Source: Symbiodinium kawagutii
Taxonomy: Eukaryota > Sar > Dinophyceae > Suessiales > Symbiodiniaceae
Assembly (NCBI GenBank): GCA_009767595.1
Contig: VSDK01011212.1
Location: 157,583 to 221,582, forward strand
Length of the DNA: 64,000 nucleotides
Reading direction: 5' to 3'
Shown piece by piece: positions 31,004-41,259 of this stretch. The notes under the pieces were generated by a model. That model was not told where the DNA came from. It worked only from the letters and a program-made list of their open reading frames with translations, and did no database searches. Position numbers and translations under genes: made by a program. Position 1 is the first letter of the stretch. Every line of letters begins with the position of its first letter.

Positions 31004-31180
31004 GCAGCGGTGTCTCTTCGCCAGGGTCTGAGCGAGGAAGATCGACAGTGGATACAGCAGCAAGGGAACCAAGTGACTGCCTTTGCCTCAGGCACGCAGC
31101 GTAGCGCAGCCTGGTCGGTGTTGCTGTTCGATGGTGACATTTGGGGGGAGCCGGTGGCTGCGAATCACAAAAATGCTGCC
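31004..31180 (+). other. Exon-like frame after A element
   Basis: Behind an AG|G acceptor-like site (CGCCAG|GGT, about 31024) the frame reads GLSEEDRQWIQQQGNQVTAF then SGTQRSAAWSVLLFDGDIWG. Protein-like and unrecognised. Runs into the remains of a B element. Confidence 0.3.
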
Positions 31181-31194
31181 CGGGTTATCACTAC

Positions 31195-31244
31195 ACATCA
31201 TTGGATGATAGCTGGGGGTGCCCTAGTTCGAGAAACCACCATAT
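31195..31244. mobile_element. Family B right-end fragment
   Basis: GGGGGTGCCCTAGTTCGAGAAACCACCATAT. Confidence 0.55.
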
Positions 31245-31249
31245 CTTGG

Positions 31250-31640
31250 AAAACTCTGGATAAGAGAAGCTGGTTGGTGCTTTGATGCACAGGGAAATCT
31301 ACATGGTACTCTGTAACCGGTCATGAATCAGTCATGAAGGGATGATTAACCACTTGGAGCATTAATTGACCGGATTTCATACCTCGCATTCTTAGGGATT
31401 GCATAGGATTGCCTTCCTGGCCGCGTCTTTGAATTTCCCAACTTCCTGAGTGCATTTGACTGCATGCATGGTTTGTTGGTCGATAAGCCGTGCTACTCAC
31501 CATGAGCCAAACTTGGGGTTACCACTCCAAACGAATAGTTAGATTTGCTTCCAGCACAAGCCAATGTGTTATCCTTCAGTGCGAATCCGCTCGTAACCCA
31601 CTGCGGGATAGCACTCTTTGCATTTCGGGATGTTCATGTT
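31250..31640. other. No gene seen
   Basis: An A-like left end (AGCTGGTTGGTGCTTTGA) at 31269 with no partner. Otherwise unassigned. Confidence 0.35.
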
Positions 31641-31645
31641 AGGCT

Positions 31646-32043
31646 ATGATCACCAAGGGTGGAGCGCAAACCACAAGCACAAAACATGCTAGAGCTCCAT
31701 TATGGCTGATGACGTCCCGTAAGATTGCCAATTTCATTGGAGGTAAATGTTGGTACTATATACAAGGTGGAGCCTCTCATAGTGCATTAGGACTGTTAGG
31801 TTACAGGCCATTTGACTATAGGTCTATCATGTTCTATCTACCACCATTTGTATTTACCCTAGCTATCCCCAGTCATAAACCAATTAGCTCACTCGGTGGC
31901 CCCTCATTGCAGGTAAATGTGTGTGCTTTGGCCCCCAAGGCTTTTTAGGGTGGTACAACTTGCTGGTATACCAAAATGACCACTGGCACCTTCACGGGCC
32001 AAAGCGATTTCTGCATCTCAAAGATGTGCGGGGATGGGCCTGA
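31646..32043 (+). CDS. Small two-exon gene with element-derived intron
   Basis: Exon 1 (31646-31742) starts MITKGGAQTTSTKHARAPLW; exon 2 (31913-32043) gives ...FGPQGFLGWYNLLVYQND and HLHGPKRFLHLKDVRGWA, then TGA; 75 residues in all. The 170-bp intron is GTAAAT...TTGCAG followed by G. Its length is not a multiple of three, yet removal joins two protein-like frames. AGGTAAATGT is repeated at both borders (31741 and 31911), and the intron carries worn family D ends. TTAG|GCT just before the ATG could be an acceptor, so upstream exons are possible. Family unknown; Trp/His-rich, basic C-terminus. Confidence 0.5.
31764..31910. mobile_element. Worn family D element inside intron
   Basis: ACAAGGTGGAGCC at the left and GGTGGCCCCTCATTG at the right resemble D ends; ACTATAGG and CCCTAG..TCATAAACCAA echo its interior. 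Confidence 0.5.
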
Positions 32044-32299
32044 TGTTGGAACCTTTTAATCCAAACTGAGTGGGTTATTGGTTGGTTATCGATTGGTTGT
32101 TGATTGATACAATGGACATGAATAGTTGGTTATTGGTTTCTGTAGACCAATCGGTTCCACTCAGTGATAATTACTTGTTATTCCATTTTGATCTAAGGCC
32201 ATTCTTGGTAACGCAAATGCAGAATATGTATTTTATTGAATTGAATGCGAAATCATCCTCACAAGGTATACATGTTATTTTGAAAGTCATCAAATAGAA

Positions 32300-32710
32300 T
32301 CATATCCATGATGTAACTAAAATCATAACCCATATAGCATCTTGATGTAAAATCATCCCCACTGGGTATCCGTATCTCTTGATGTTACTAATCTTTTCAG
32401 GAGGATATAACATCACCATTGACCCTACCGGCGTCGGAGGTGGTATCAACATGCTGAGACGCTTGGCACAGAATGGCACTTGGGACATGGGAATCCCGTT
32501 ACATGGCTCAAATCTCCGGTACATGAGCACCAAAATAGTTTGAAACATCTGGAAAACCACGGAAATTGCTTGAAAGAATCTGGAAACATTTGGAAAACCA
32601 TGGAAATTGCTGAACAAGTCAGGAAAATCACCATACTTTGTTTGGATACCCTGGGTTTCACCAGCGTTTCAAAAGCAGAGGATGTAATTCGGAGTTGGCT
32701 CTGACTGGAT
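32300..32710. other. No clear gene; 50-bp imperfect duplication
   Basis: CTGGAAAACCACGGAAATTGCT and TGGAAAACCATGGAAATTGCT form two copies about 48 bp apart (32550-32615). A 74-codon frame crosses them. Confidence 0.4.
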
Positions 32711-32955
32711 GAGTGAGCTTGAGTGATTGGTGCTCCCAGCGAGTGGTAGCCACTCTGCAGCTCGAGACCCCTGGGGGGCGGGATACTTGATGGCTAGTGG
32801 TTCATTGGCTCATGGCACTTTAACCTATTATCATGTTCATTATCATTAATTGTATTATGTTGTAGGTATATGCATGTACATGTGTGTATTACTTTCAATG
32901 TCATTATCTATATCATTGCATATATGATTGTTCTGTTTGATCTGCTTTTTACGCC

Positions 32956-33285
32956 TTGTTGTTTGTTTCTCCACTGAAGGCTAAGTGCTTCCTTGGATTT
33001 TGTTGCGTTGCACCGAAGGCTTGGATCCTGGATCCGATCTGTCCTAGAAAGCTGGACGTGTATTCAAGTTTGACTATCCCAACATTTGAGCATTGGACAT
33101 CCCGCTTAACGGAAAGTGGCAGGAGTGCTGTACCCCTATTTGCATTCCGAACCAGGAAACGGTTCAACCATATTCAACCCTACGTTCTCATGCTCTTCAT
33201 CGATGCTTTGTCCTTGATGGCGATCTGGTCCGACATAGCGTTCCCACGTCAGGAAGACAAAGTGGATCACAACTATCGATGTTAG
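32956..33285 (+). CDS. Hypothetical ORF or exon, 109 codons
   Basis: No ATG at its start (an AAG|GCT acceptor-like site lies at 32980). Reads CFLGFCCVAPKAWILDPICP, then PRKLDVYSSLTIPTFEHWTS, RTRKRFNHIQPYVLMLFIDA and stop. A 101-codon overlapping frame from 33093 competes. No domain recognised. Confidence 0.3.
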   Translation: MLFVSPLKAKCFLGFCCVAPKAWILDPICPRKLDVYSSLTIPTFEHWTSRLTESGRSAVPLFAFRTRKRFNHIQPYVLMLFIDALSLMAIWSDIAFPRQEDKVDHNYRC

Positions 33286-33289
33286 CAGC

Positions 33290-33840
33290 CATCGGGTATG
33301 GACGTGCAGCTTGGTTCATCCATGTTGATAGCATGCACAGCCATTTCCCCACAAGAGCTGGTTGGTTGCGCGCACATCAACAATCGACAGGTCCCTAGTG
33401 ACACACCTGGCAATTCTATACTTGTCACAGAAGGTGATCTTTGCTCGTGGAGATAAGGAAGGGTTTTGACGGCTCTGGTTGAATTACCAAGTCGCGACTA
33501 GGCTGGCCCTGATGAGAGCACAGTATTCAAATCTGAAGGCTATGCAACATGGTATGGTCTCACTCCAGGCAGCATCCGACAGCCACCGGACCAGCAGCAA
33601 CTGATAAGAAAATATGAAATATGGGCGAAGACACAGCTGGTGAGTGGTGTGAGATCCTTGAGATTGTTTTTCAATTCGATGAACATTTTTGGTACCAATC
33701 GATACCTTTCTGCGATTTTTTTCGGTCCAAAAAAACATCATACCATTTGTTATACATGTGTTGCTGGTTTTATTTTACATCAGTAGGCTTTAGATAGATA
33801 CAGTACACATGAGAAGGTCTATAGGTGTGATACCTTTACT
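33290..33840. other. No gene seen
   Basis: Unique-looking; short frames. Confidence 0.4.
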
Positions 33841-33845
33841 TTTAT

Positions 33846-34205
33846 TTGTACAAATCTTTAAACTTTAAACATAGTGACTTGTATCTACACCTTACCTCAC
33901 CATGGGAGAACCCCCACGCAACGTGCCTGTGTGGTGCCCAGGACATGCTGGGCCTTTGGCTGCGTTCCTGGAGCAACACCTGGGACGCAACTGGCAAAAT
34001 CAGGAATCTGGTTTGGATCCAGGCCCAAGCTAGAGGGGCATCCTTGCAGTGGAGCCCCGTAGCTGTAGGATCCTGGTTACATGGAGAGGTGTGGATAATG
34101 AGAGGGTCAGGTTTTGAGTGGCTGGGAAGCAACCTGTCATGCTTTGCCGGTGAACTGGACTCGGCCAAACTAAGCTGGAAGTGGAAAATCCCCGATTCGC
34201 ACTGA
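33846..34205 (+). CDS. Hypothetical ORF, 119 codons
   Basis: Trp-rich frame (LGLWLRSWSNTWDATGKIRN, GSWLHGEVWIMRGSGFEWLG, LDSAKLSWKWKIPDSH). No ATG at the start. An alternative ATG frame at 33902 reads MGEPPRNVPVWCPGHAGPLA and ends at a TAG near 34031. One of the two is probably a real exon; family unknown. Confidence 0.28.
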   Translation: MYKSLNFKHSDLYLHLTSPWENPHATCLCGAQDMLGLWLRSWSNTWDATGKIRNLVWIQAQARGASLQWSPVAVGSWLHGEVWIMRGSGFEWLGSNLSCFAGELDSAKLSWKWKIPDSH

Positions 34206-34221
34206 ATTTGATTTTAAGAAA

Positions 34222-34470
34222 TGGTCATGGATCCATCCATGGATGCCATTGCTGGTTGCCTTTTGCTTCCCAATGCTATCCAACACGGAAATGTCTTGAG
34301 GGATGTTTTTTGTGGGAACCCTTTGTGGATGCCATGCACTGGTGATGTTTCACTGATGGCTGCAGATTTGTTCACAGCACTTTGAGGCCGAGCCACCTGT
34401 TTGTTGAATATGTTCTCACTAAAGCATGCATTTGCCGAGTCAATGGTAGACATACCTAGATCGCAATCAC
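34222..34470 (+). pseudogene. Coding-like stretch interrupted by TGA
   Basis: MVMDPSMDAIAGCLLLPNAI then VLRDVFCGNPLWMPCTGDVS, TGA at 34384, and the same frame resumes as GRATCLLNMFSLKHAFAESM. Looks like a coding relic, or two exons. A minus frame of 79 codons overlaps. Confidence 0.25.
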
Positions 34471-34752
34471 CTGCTGGGTAGGTGTTGGTTTACTGATGTG
34501 GATCCCCCAAAGACCCAAAGGATTGTTGGCTCCCTGTGGACAATCGCTACACTCTGTGGAATGGTCATGGAGAAATATATACCGTGGTTGCCGTGCATCA
34601 TTTGTTTGGGGTAGTGTTTGATGCTTGTAAGAGTAGAACTTCCTCATGATAGAGTAATGGTTGATACTTTTGTTTCTTTAACCCATGTTGCTTGCGAGGG
34701 ACCATCTGGGTGAAACTAAATCCCATAATCCATATATAATTATGTATATGTT

Positions 34753-34856
34753 TTTTCCTCAAGTCATAGGGGTATCCGAAAATCATCCTTTACAAACCAT
34801 TTATGGTACTAAACCAAGCATTTTTTGGGGTCCCCCAGCTATTGAGAAACCACCAC
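34753..34856. mobile_element. Family B element
   Basis: TTTTTCCTCAAGTCATAGGGG, AACCATTTATGGTACTAAACCAA and CCCCCAGCTATTGAGAAACCAC. Confidence 0.75.
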
Positions 34857-34859
34857 ATT

Positions 34860-35240
34860 GTAGTGTGTTTGCTGCTTGTCCCGTGATCTTGGTGTCATCA
34901 CAACCCTTCCGGCCTCGTTTTGCACAATTGTAACGGTTGCTGACAATTTTGTTACACACCCCGTAGTTATCATGATATTCTTGAGCATTATTGTTGGTGA
35001 TTGAGTTGTAAAACATCATCATGGTTGTCAACAGTTTGGAATGATTCCGATTATTGACCATATATGCAGGTGATGATCCATTTGACAGGCATATGCTTGG
35101 GATGCGCTAGAACCACCAACCAGGTAAAACATGTAACATCCCAAACCAACTGTCACATCATGTTCCCTTCAACCACTCAGCCAACCATCAACGTTGGACC
35201 ACCACCCGTGCCACCATTTCGGTACCACATGGTACCACCA
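34860..35240. other. No clear gene
   Basis: AT-rich, then ACCACCAACCAGG at 35112, an isolated family A terminus. Confidence 0.35.
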
Positions 35241-35243
35241 ACC

Positions 35244-35327
35244 ATGCCGCGCCAGGAACCATCTCGAGGTGGCTGGATGAACGGCAGATTCCTGCGGCAA
35301 CTCGGCAGTGACTCAGTGCGATACTGC
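35244..35327 (+). other. Candidate first exon with GTGAGT donor
   Basis: CCATGC start: MPRQEPSRGGWMNGRFLRQL then GSDSVRYC, ending at a GTGAGT donor 20 bp before the assembly gap. Unrecognised. Confidence 0.32.
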
Positions 35328-35347
35328 GTGAGTCGTCACCGCGTTGG

Positions 35348-35579
35348 NNNNNNNNNNNNNNNNNNNNNNNNNNNNNNNNNNNNNNNNNNNNNNNNNNNNN
35401 NNNNNNNNNNNNNNNNNNNNNNNNNNNNNNNNNNNNNNNNNNNNNNNNNNNNNNNNNNNNNNNNNNNNNNNNNNNNNNNNNNNNNNNNNNNNNNNNNNNN
35501 NNNNNNNNNNNNNNNNNNNNNNNNNNNNNNNNNNNNNNNNNNNNNNNNNNNNNNNNNNNNNNNNNNNNNNNNNNNNNNN
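35348..35579. other. Assembly gap, 232 N
   Basis: Run of undetermined bases. Open frames drawn through it have no meaning. Confidence 0.99.
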
Positions 35580-35689
35580 GGCCTGGATCCCTGCTCACAA
35601 ACTTCTTGGAATCCATTGATTTGATAACAAAAACCTATATGAAACCAATAATTTCAGTATGTTGGTCCCCCCTCAAATTTATGGGTTTG

Positions 35690-35805
35690 GGAGATTCACG
35701 CTAGATTCACGCTCCATTCACGGTTTTTGGCAGTCTTTTGCAGTTTTAGGCAGTCTTATACACCGACATTCACGCTAGATTCACGGGAGATTCACGTTTC
35801 CATTT
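35690..35805. repeat. GATTCACGCTA short repeats
   Basis: ATTCACGCTAGATTCACG occurs near 35694 and again near 35768, with TTGGCAGTCTTTTGCAGTTTTAGGCAGTCTT between. Confidence 0.7.
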
Positions 35806-36430
35806 TTCCACTGGATTTCCTAAGATACAACTACATTCCATACGAAATGTCGGGCTGATATGGGCTGATTACCAGCTGGAGCCACCAAATCTTCCGAGCA
35901 AATTGTGATAAAAAAGAGCTGGGAGGTAAGAGAAATGATGAATTGTGACCCCGAAGTAAAACATGGTTCTATTAAAGTAAATAGTAGTCTTTTACACCGA
36001 TTCCAAAAGACGCAGTAAAACTCGATCTTTGACTTGGAGGGGGTTGTTTCACTAATATTCTTCATGGAGGTTGAATCCATCAACCAGTTATGATCATTGG
36101 ATGTCATGACGTTACCCTCCGCATGTCAATCCCGAAGACATGATGATTCTGATGGGGAAACCAGCAGTTGTGGCCTGGTGTCCGCTATTTCACCAGATGA
36201 AGCGCCCGCACTTGGATAGATGTTCTTGAAATCCCAATGCGTCCATGAGCCCTACTGATGGATTTACCACGTGCTACTTTTCCAAGAAGCACCTACAGAT
36301 CACCTAGAAGTAGTATAGAAACTGCACGGTGCAAATCATCCAATTGCAACCCATAGAAACTAGACCTTTCCTCTTCGCTGTCCATCAGCAGTTTTCATTT
36401 TCCATCTCTTTGCCTCCCACACTGGGACTG
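35806..36430. other. No clear gene
   Basis: A 95-codon minus frame (35820-36107) of ordinary composition is open but carries no motif. Confidence 0.35.
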
Positions 36431-36433
36431 GAG

Positions 36434-36718
36434 ATATCCTGAGGTCGATGGTCGTGTCCAGTTGTTGGGCTGGATGGTTGGCAGTTGGCTCTCCAGCAAG
36501 ATGAAGAAACAACCAGACCTACCAGCTGCCACGTTTTGGATAGCTGGATCCATGCAAGTTTGACCAAAGCCTGCACCACTGCAGGGTATGTGGATGATGT
36601 AGCTGGCAGCTGGTGTAGTGACTACGTTGAGCTGCTGTGCAGCTTCCTGTTGAGTTCCCTCTACACTGCTCAGCCCCCGAAAACTCTTGGTTCAGATGCC
36701 AGCATGCAAAAGGCCTAA
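36434..36718 (+). other. Exon-like frames, unrecognised
   Basis: Two overlapping plus frames look natural: LALQQDEETTRPTSCHVLDS ...VDDVAGSWCSDYVELLCSFL to a stop at 36716, and RVQLLGWMVGSWLSSKMKKQ to a stop near 36561. At most one is real. Confidence 0.25.
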
Positions 36719-36913
36719 AAGCCTAAAATGGTGATTTTACCACGAACTCCCAAGCACATCGTATAGAAATACTATAGAGATGCAAAGTGGTACTGCTGAC
36801 TTAAGTTGGTGCAACTATAGGATATCACAGGGTATTGTATGATCTCTGCGGGTCTCATGATGGCTTGATCACACCCTAGGCCCTAGTTTTTGCTCGATGA
36901 GCCATCTAGTTAC

Positions 36914-37219
36914 TTATAACACATGATTTTCGGTAGGTGAATGATGATCATAGTTGCTTGATGAGCCATCTACTTCTGTGCACATGCTTTTGGTCGATTT
37001 GGGTGCTTGATCCATCAACCGTTGGGTGACTGCCGCGCAGCGAAGCTCCGCAATGCTCCGCATGCACAGCTTGGCGAAGTCGTCCCAGGACAGCGTTTTG
37101 CCTGACAGCGGATGCCCCATGGGTTTGAAGCCCAATGAGACCTGGAGCTGCAGCATTTGTCTCATGGGGTGCGCGCTCGGAGGGACGTGCTGGGTGCGGG
37201 GTGGTGGAACCCTTGCAGT
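36914..37219 (-). CDS. Hypothetical minus-strand ORF, 83 codons from ATG
   Basis: Minus ATG at 37165: MRQMLQLQVSLGFKPMGHPL, SWDDFAKLCMRSIAELRCAA, VTQRLMDQAPKSTKSMCTEV. The frame is open 18 codons upstream (PPRTQHVPPSAHP). Strong protein character in the GC-rich part; the AT-rich last 25 codons are doubtful. No domain recognised. Confidence 0.35.
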   Translation of the reverse strand, partial: TARVPPPRTQHVPPSAHPMRQMLQLQVSLGFKPMGHPLSGKTLSWDDFAKLCMRSIAELRCAAVTQRLMDQAPKSTKSMCTEVDGSSSNYDHHSPTENHVL

Positions 37220-37249
37220 GGTTCATGAACCCCAGGAATTCATGACTTG

Positions 37250-38640
37250 AAGCACTGTGACTTTCGTAAATCGCTGGTGGTTCTATATAAATCTATGTTT
37301 TTGAGGTGGAGGTGTGCCTGTGGTGGCAAGGGACCCAGACTTCAAAGAATCTGAGTCAAAGAGTGATGATGACTCAGAAACCTGTGGGTTTCTGACTGCT
37401 GTGGTGAAGGTGTGATGATGAAGTACTTGAGAAGGTTCATATAGTAGTGACTTCATATTAGCCATCATTCATTATTTACTGTTGTGGTTGGTAATTAGCC
37501 CAAATGGTCAAACAATATTTAACCATTGAATGTTGCTGAGAATTGTTTTGTCATGAACATAACAATCATGGTTCACGGTTGTTGAGCACAAATATCCTTA
37601 CTTTCACTATGACCAACCTTTTAAGATAATGTTAAGAGCAGTATTGCAACAATTGTCCCACATTGTCCCTATTATGCCTGCAGTCCAACAATGGAGGTTG
37701 GCTATCTATCATCCCATTTGACTAGTGACTAGCAACCCATTGGTGGAGCCAGTAGGAGCCCACAACACTCCCAAGCAGATGCTAATGATTCTCAGGTTTG
37801 AGAATGGTTGCTGACGGTTCACCATTGATCATGCTGAATGACAATGGTCAGTCAGTCATGCTTTGTAATGACTGAATGTGTTTGAATGGTTGATATGGTT
37901 GATAGTGGTTAGTGGTGATGCGGGGCAACGATTTATCAGCCATAACAATTGATGGTCATGGATTATATTTATTACAATCGGTTTGGGAGCTATAGGAGCA
38001 TTCCGCAACTCATCCCATGATATCAAGAAATTTGTCCACCGTTAGTTTTGCTTTTTGGGTCCACCCTCCCAATTGAGGGAAGGCTTCGTGTAGCTACCAC
38101 GAGGGACAAGGATCCATGAAAGAAGGTGATCTTTTTGCCTGAGATATCCTGAGATTAATCAATATAATCTGAACCTGAACGTTCCATTGGCCTTGAGGAA
38201 GGGTCCCACTGGCTGTTCAAACTTGTGTAGTTGCTGGGGTAATCCTTTACTCCTTATCAGACTCCCCATAAGGCCTGTTTGTTTGATTGTAGGGAATCTA
38301 CGGTAGCTTGATGTTGGGGACTGTTTGGCATAGTGATCAGGAGAGGAGTTTACTATGTATGTTCTTGTTGGTTATCAACCACTACTGACTACCTATCAGC
38401 CATCATTCATCATATCCATAGCATTCCATAGCATTGTCAATTGTTATCAATTCGCGGTGCTTGTCGGCTTTCAGGCTATAAGTCTGGCTGGTTTGGAGGG
38501 AGCTAAGGAGCCCGGGGTATCCTTGTATCCATTTATATAAAAGAAGGGCGATTTGGAGCTACTAGGAGTGGTGTAACCAGGATACGTATGGTTACGTATC
38601 ATTTGTTTGTGTGTGATTTGATTTGCCATCATGGGTGCGT
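37250..38640. other. No clear gene
   Basis: AT-rich with GAATGGTTGATATGGTTGATAGTGG-type degenerate repeats at 37860-37925. No element ends. Confidence 0.35.
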
Positions 38641-38647
38641 CCACATG

Positions 38648-38754
38648 GCTTTGGGTCAAAACCCTGTACCCCTGGTTCCCCATCATTAGCCATTGTTTTC
38701 CCTATAGTTTTGTTGGTTAACCACCATCATTGATGCTTAATATTGACCCATAGC
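38648..38754. mobile_element. Family C element with CACATG duplication
   Basis: GCTTTGGGTCAAAACCCTG at the left, TATTGACCCATAGC at the right; exact CACATG on both sides (38642-38647, 38755-38760). Confidence 0.9.
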
Positions 38755-38769
38755 CACATGTGTAAGAAG

Positions 38770-39270
38770 CCCGTGGTGGCTTCACCCAAATCATCGAAGC
38801 TTTGGCTGGTTGGCTGGTGTCGTGAAACCGCAGCGGTTTGGGGTGTCATTGGCTGACTGGGACATTGAAGCTGGGTTAATTAGTGTAAACCAGCTAATGA
38901 CTGTTAAACAGCTAAATAATATTAAACAGCATAGTTAACCAGCTAGTCTTATGTCATTGGCTAACTGATAGTTAAGAACAAACGTTCAATGGTCAATTGC
39001 GCAGGGTTGATTAGCTGGTTAACGGGTTGACAGGGGATGATAGCAAACCAAAATGGGGGATTGGGAGATATACCCCGGCCATTCTTTTCGCAAAAGAAAA
39101 GGTGTTTGTTCTCCTCAGTCGATTTGCAATGCTCAATATCGATTCTGGATGACAAGACGTCATCCCAGGGGTGTATTCATTCACCTAGACGCCAGCTTCG
39201 GGTGTCATATGCCTGAGTAGTGGAACATGGAGAAAGTCCTCTCCTGCGAATTGAAGCTCGCGGAGGGGCC
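38770..39270. other. Upstream region of the PhyH gene
   Basis: No spliced-leader relic, TATA-like box or other promoter sign that I can point to. AGCTGGTT/CAGCTAA words recur. In a trans-spliced gene the leader acceptor should be an AG in the 100-200 bp before 39271. Confidence 0.3.
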
Positions 39271-40494
39271 ATGGCGTTGAAGTGCGCCCTTTCCGTGGCG
39301 GTGGCGGGTTCTGTCGCTTGGAACGTCCGGGTGCCGCCCAACGAAGCCACTGGACCCTGGCGCTTCAAGGAGCGAGATCCCTTCGTTGAAGGCTGGCGAA
39401 GGGATCCAGCTGATGAACGCGTGGAAGCCTTGCGGCAGCAGTTGCTGCAGAAGAATTGCATGGAGGACTGGTGGTGGTTTTGCAACCAGAACTAGTCTAC
39501 CAATTAATTGTTTTTTAGTAATTTGTGTTTCATTTTCTCTATTTTTCTAAAAACACATTATTGCTTTACTAAATTTTTCGTAGGGGTTAGAAACCACCAG
39601 CCAGAGGACTTGGTGACGTTCTCCCCTTGGGATCCACACTATAACGTCTCGGCAGCTGCATCCTTCTTTGACAAACATGGCTTTGTGGTTTTGGAAGATG
39701 CGCTGCCAGAAGCTTTGCTTGAAAACCTCAAGGCAGCTGCTGGTTACATCATGGAGAAGATCTTTGAAGAAGATCCTGAGGGCAGTTATGGAGGTGGTGC
39801 TGGCAAACTTCCTCATCGTTACAGTCTGGGAGACGCATCGGCCACAAAATCCAACTTTCATCTCGATGCTTATTCTCACCTGGTGGATCTGCCCAGCACC
39901 ACTCCACTTCTGCAGAAAATCTTCGGTTCCAACGACTACTTTGCTGCTGGTTGTGGTGGTGATGTGGTGTTGGCAGGGGCTTTAGAGTACCAGTCCTTGC
40001 ATCCAGACGCCATTTGGGGGATCCTGGAAGGCCATGTAGCTGATCAACAGCTACCCCCAGCTGTCACCATCAACTTCGTGCTCGACAACTTGACGGCCAT
40101 CAACGGGCCCATGCGTTTGGTACCAGGGTCCCACCGCTTGAAACAGCATCCCCCGAACCTGCTGCAGGAACCTGACTGGATGTACTTCAACACCTTGTGT
40201 CCGATACCCGCAGGGGCCGCAATCTTCCGAGACAATCGATGTTGGCACGGTGGAACTCCCAACCTTTCGGACCAGATGCGGCTGTTGCCGAACATGGAAT
40301 ACTTCCCTCCCACGGCCAACCCATCTTTGGGATGGTTGGATCGCTACACCATGCCCTGGGAAACCTGGATGGGTCTGTCAGCTTTTGGACGGCACATCTC
40401 AAGGGCAGTGGTGGCTCCTCCGGGGGAAGAGATACCAGGACTGGGGAATTACTCACCTGCTGCCATTCTGAACATCATGCCTTTCCTGCGCTGA
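39271..40494 (+). CDS. Phytanoyl-CoA dioxygenase (PhyH) family protein, two exons
   Basis: Exon 1 39271-39465, exon 2 39607-40494; 360 residues, a usual PhyH length. GCCATGG gives a good start; the frame is open upstream to a GTG at 39220 but that is not needed. Residues 1-23 (MALKCALSVAVAGSVAWNVR...) may be a signal or anchor. The PhyH fold holds HPD (197-199) and H279 in WHGGTPN as Fe(II) ligands, R290 as the likely 2-oxoglutarate contact, and NGPMRLVPGSH (about 231-241), the usual signature strand. Such enzymes hydroxylate small molecules or acyl-CoA; the substrate here cannot be told. The intron is element-derived. Confidence 0.88.
39468..39604. mobile_element. Family A introner forming the PhyH intron
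   Basis: CTGGTGGTGGTTTTG at the left, GTTAGAAACCACCAGCCAG at the right, 137 bp, interior AT-rich with the A core lost. AGGA flanks both sides (39464-39467, 39605-39608) within a longer repeated GAGGACT. Splicing AG|GA (left copy) to AG|GA (right copy) gives a 141-bp GA-AG intron with G after the acceptor and restores ATG GAG GAC TTG exactly. Confidence 0.8.
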
Positions 40495-41040
40495 TTTTAA
40501 GGGAAGCAATCGAAGCACTTGACTTCACCGCAGGAGCAAGCCACGAATTTCACTAGAGAACACGCAGCGAGCAAGTACCACTGGCATTTGCTCGAAGAGC
40601 AGCAGAACAGACGACATGCGATGACGATATTGCAATATTGCAGATGCAGGTTCACCTCACTCGGCGTGCAATTTGCAGGGTCCCAGCAGATTGCAGCCAG
40701 TCAAGTTTCTGCATAGCTGCCTTGCTGCCTGTCAAAGAAAACTGAACTCGTGGTAGTAAGCGTCAGAAGAAGTAATCATTTATCATTTGGACAAATCACA
40801 ATCAACCGTTGGTATACGTGGCTATCAGCCATTTCATATTGATTCATATTGCATGTTCTCTGATCTTGCATAGTACATACTCCGTTTAAACCAACCTTTG
40901 GCACAACCCTGGTACCTACTGTTGACCATTACAGCCATTCTTTGTAACCATGAGGCATTTGCATGGATCTATATTAACTAGTGACCACTAGTGAGTAACC
41001 ATGTAGCATTGCTAACCACTATTAGTTACCATTCTTGGTA
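40495..41040. other. PhyH 3' flank; no gene seen
   Basis: The first 220 bp keep a GC-rich, exon-like composition and are probably 3' UTR. The rest is AT-rich. Confidence 0.35.
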
Positions 41041-41048
41041 GCCATATG

Positions 41049-41255
41049 GCTGTGGGTACCCTGTATCCCTGGTTCCCTTATCATTAACCATTGTTTTCCC
41101 TACTATTGCTAGTGATTCTCCCCCATGAGTTGGTTGCTCAATCTTGACTCATAGCCATATATAGCTGGTATATCCCTTACTATTGTTAGTTATTCTCCCC
41201 TTTTGTTGACCGTGAACCAGCTATTATTGTTGGTTAACTGCTTGACCCAACTCGC
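41049..41255. mobile_element. Family C head-to-tail dimer
   Basis: Monomer 1 (41049-41155) GCTGTGGGT...GACTCATAGC; junction CATATA; monomer 2 ends TTGACCCAACTCGC at 41255. The whole dimer is flanked by exact CATATG (41043-41048, 41256-41261). Confidence 0.85.
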
Positions 41256-41259
41256 CATA

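Noticed and set aside
35064-35624. ORFs of up to 186 codons
   Set aside because: They run through 232 undetermined bases.
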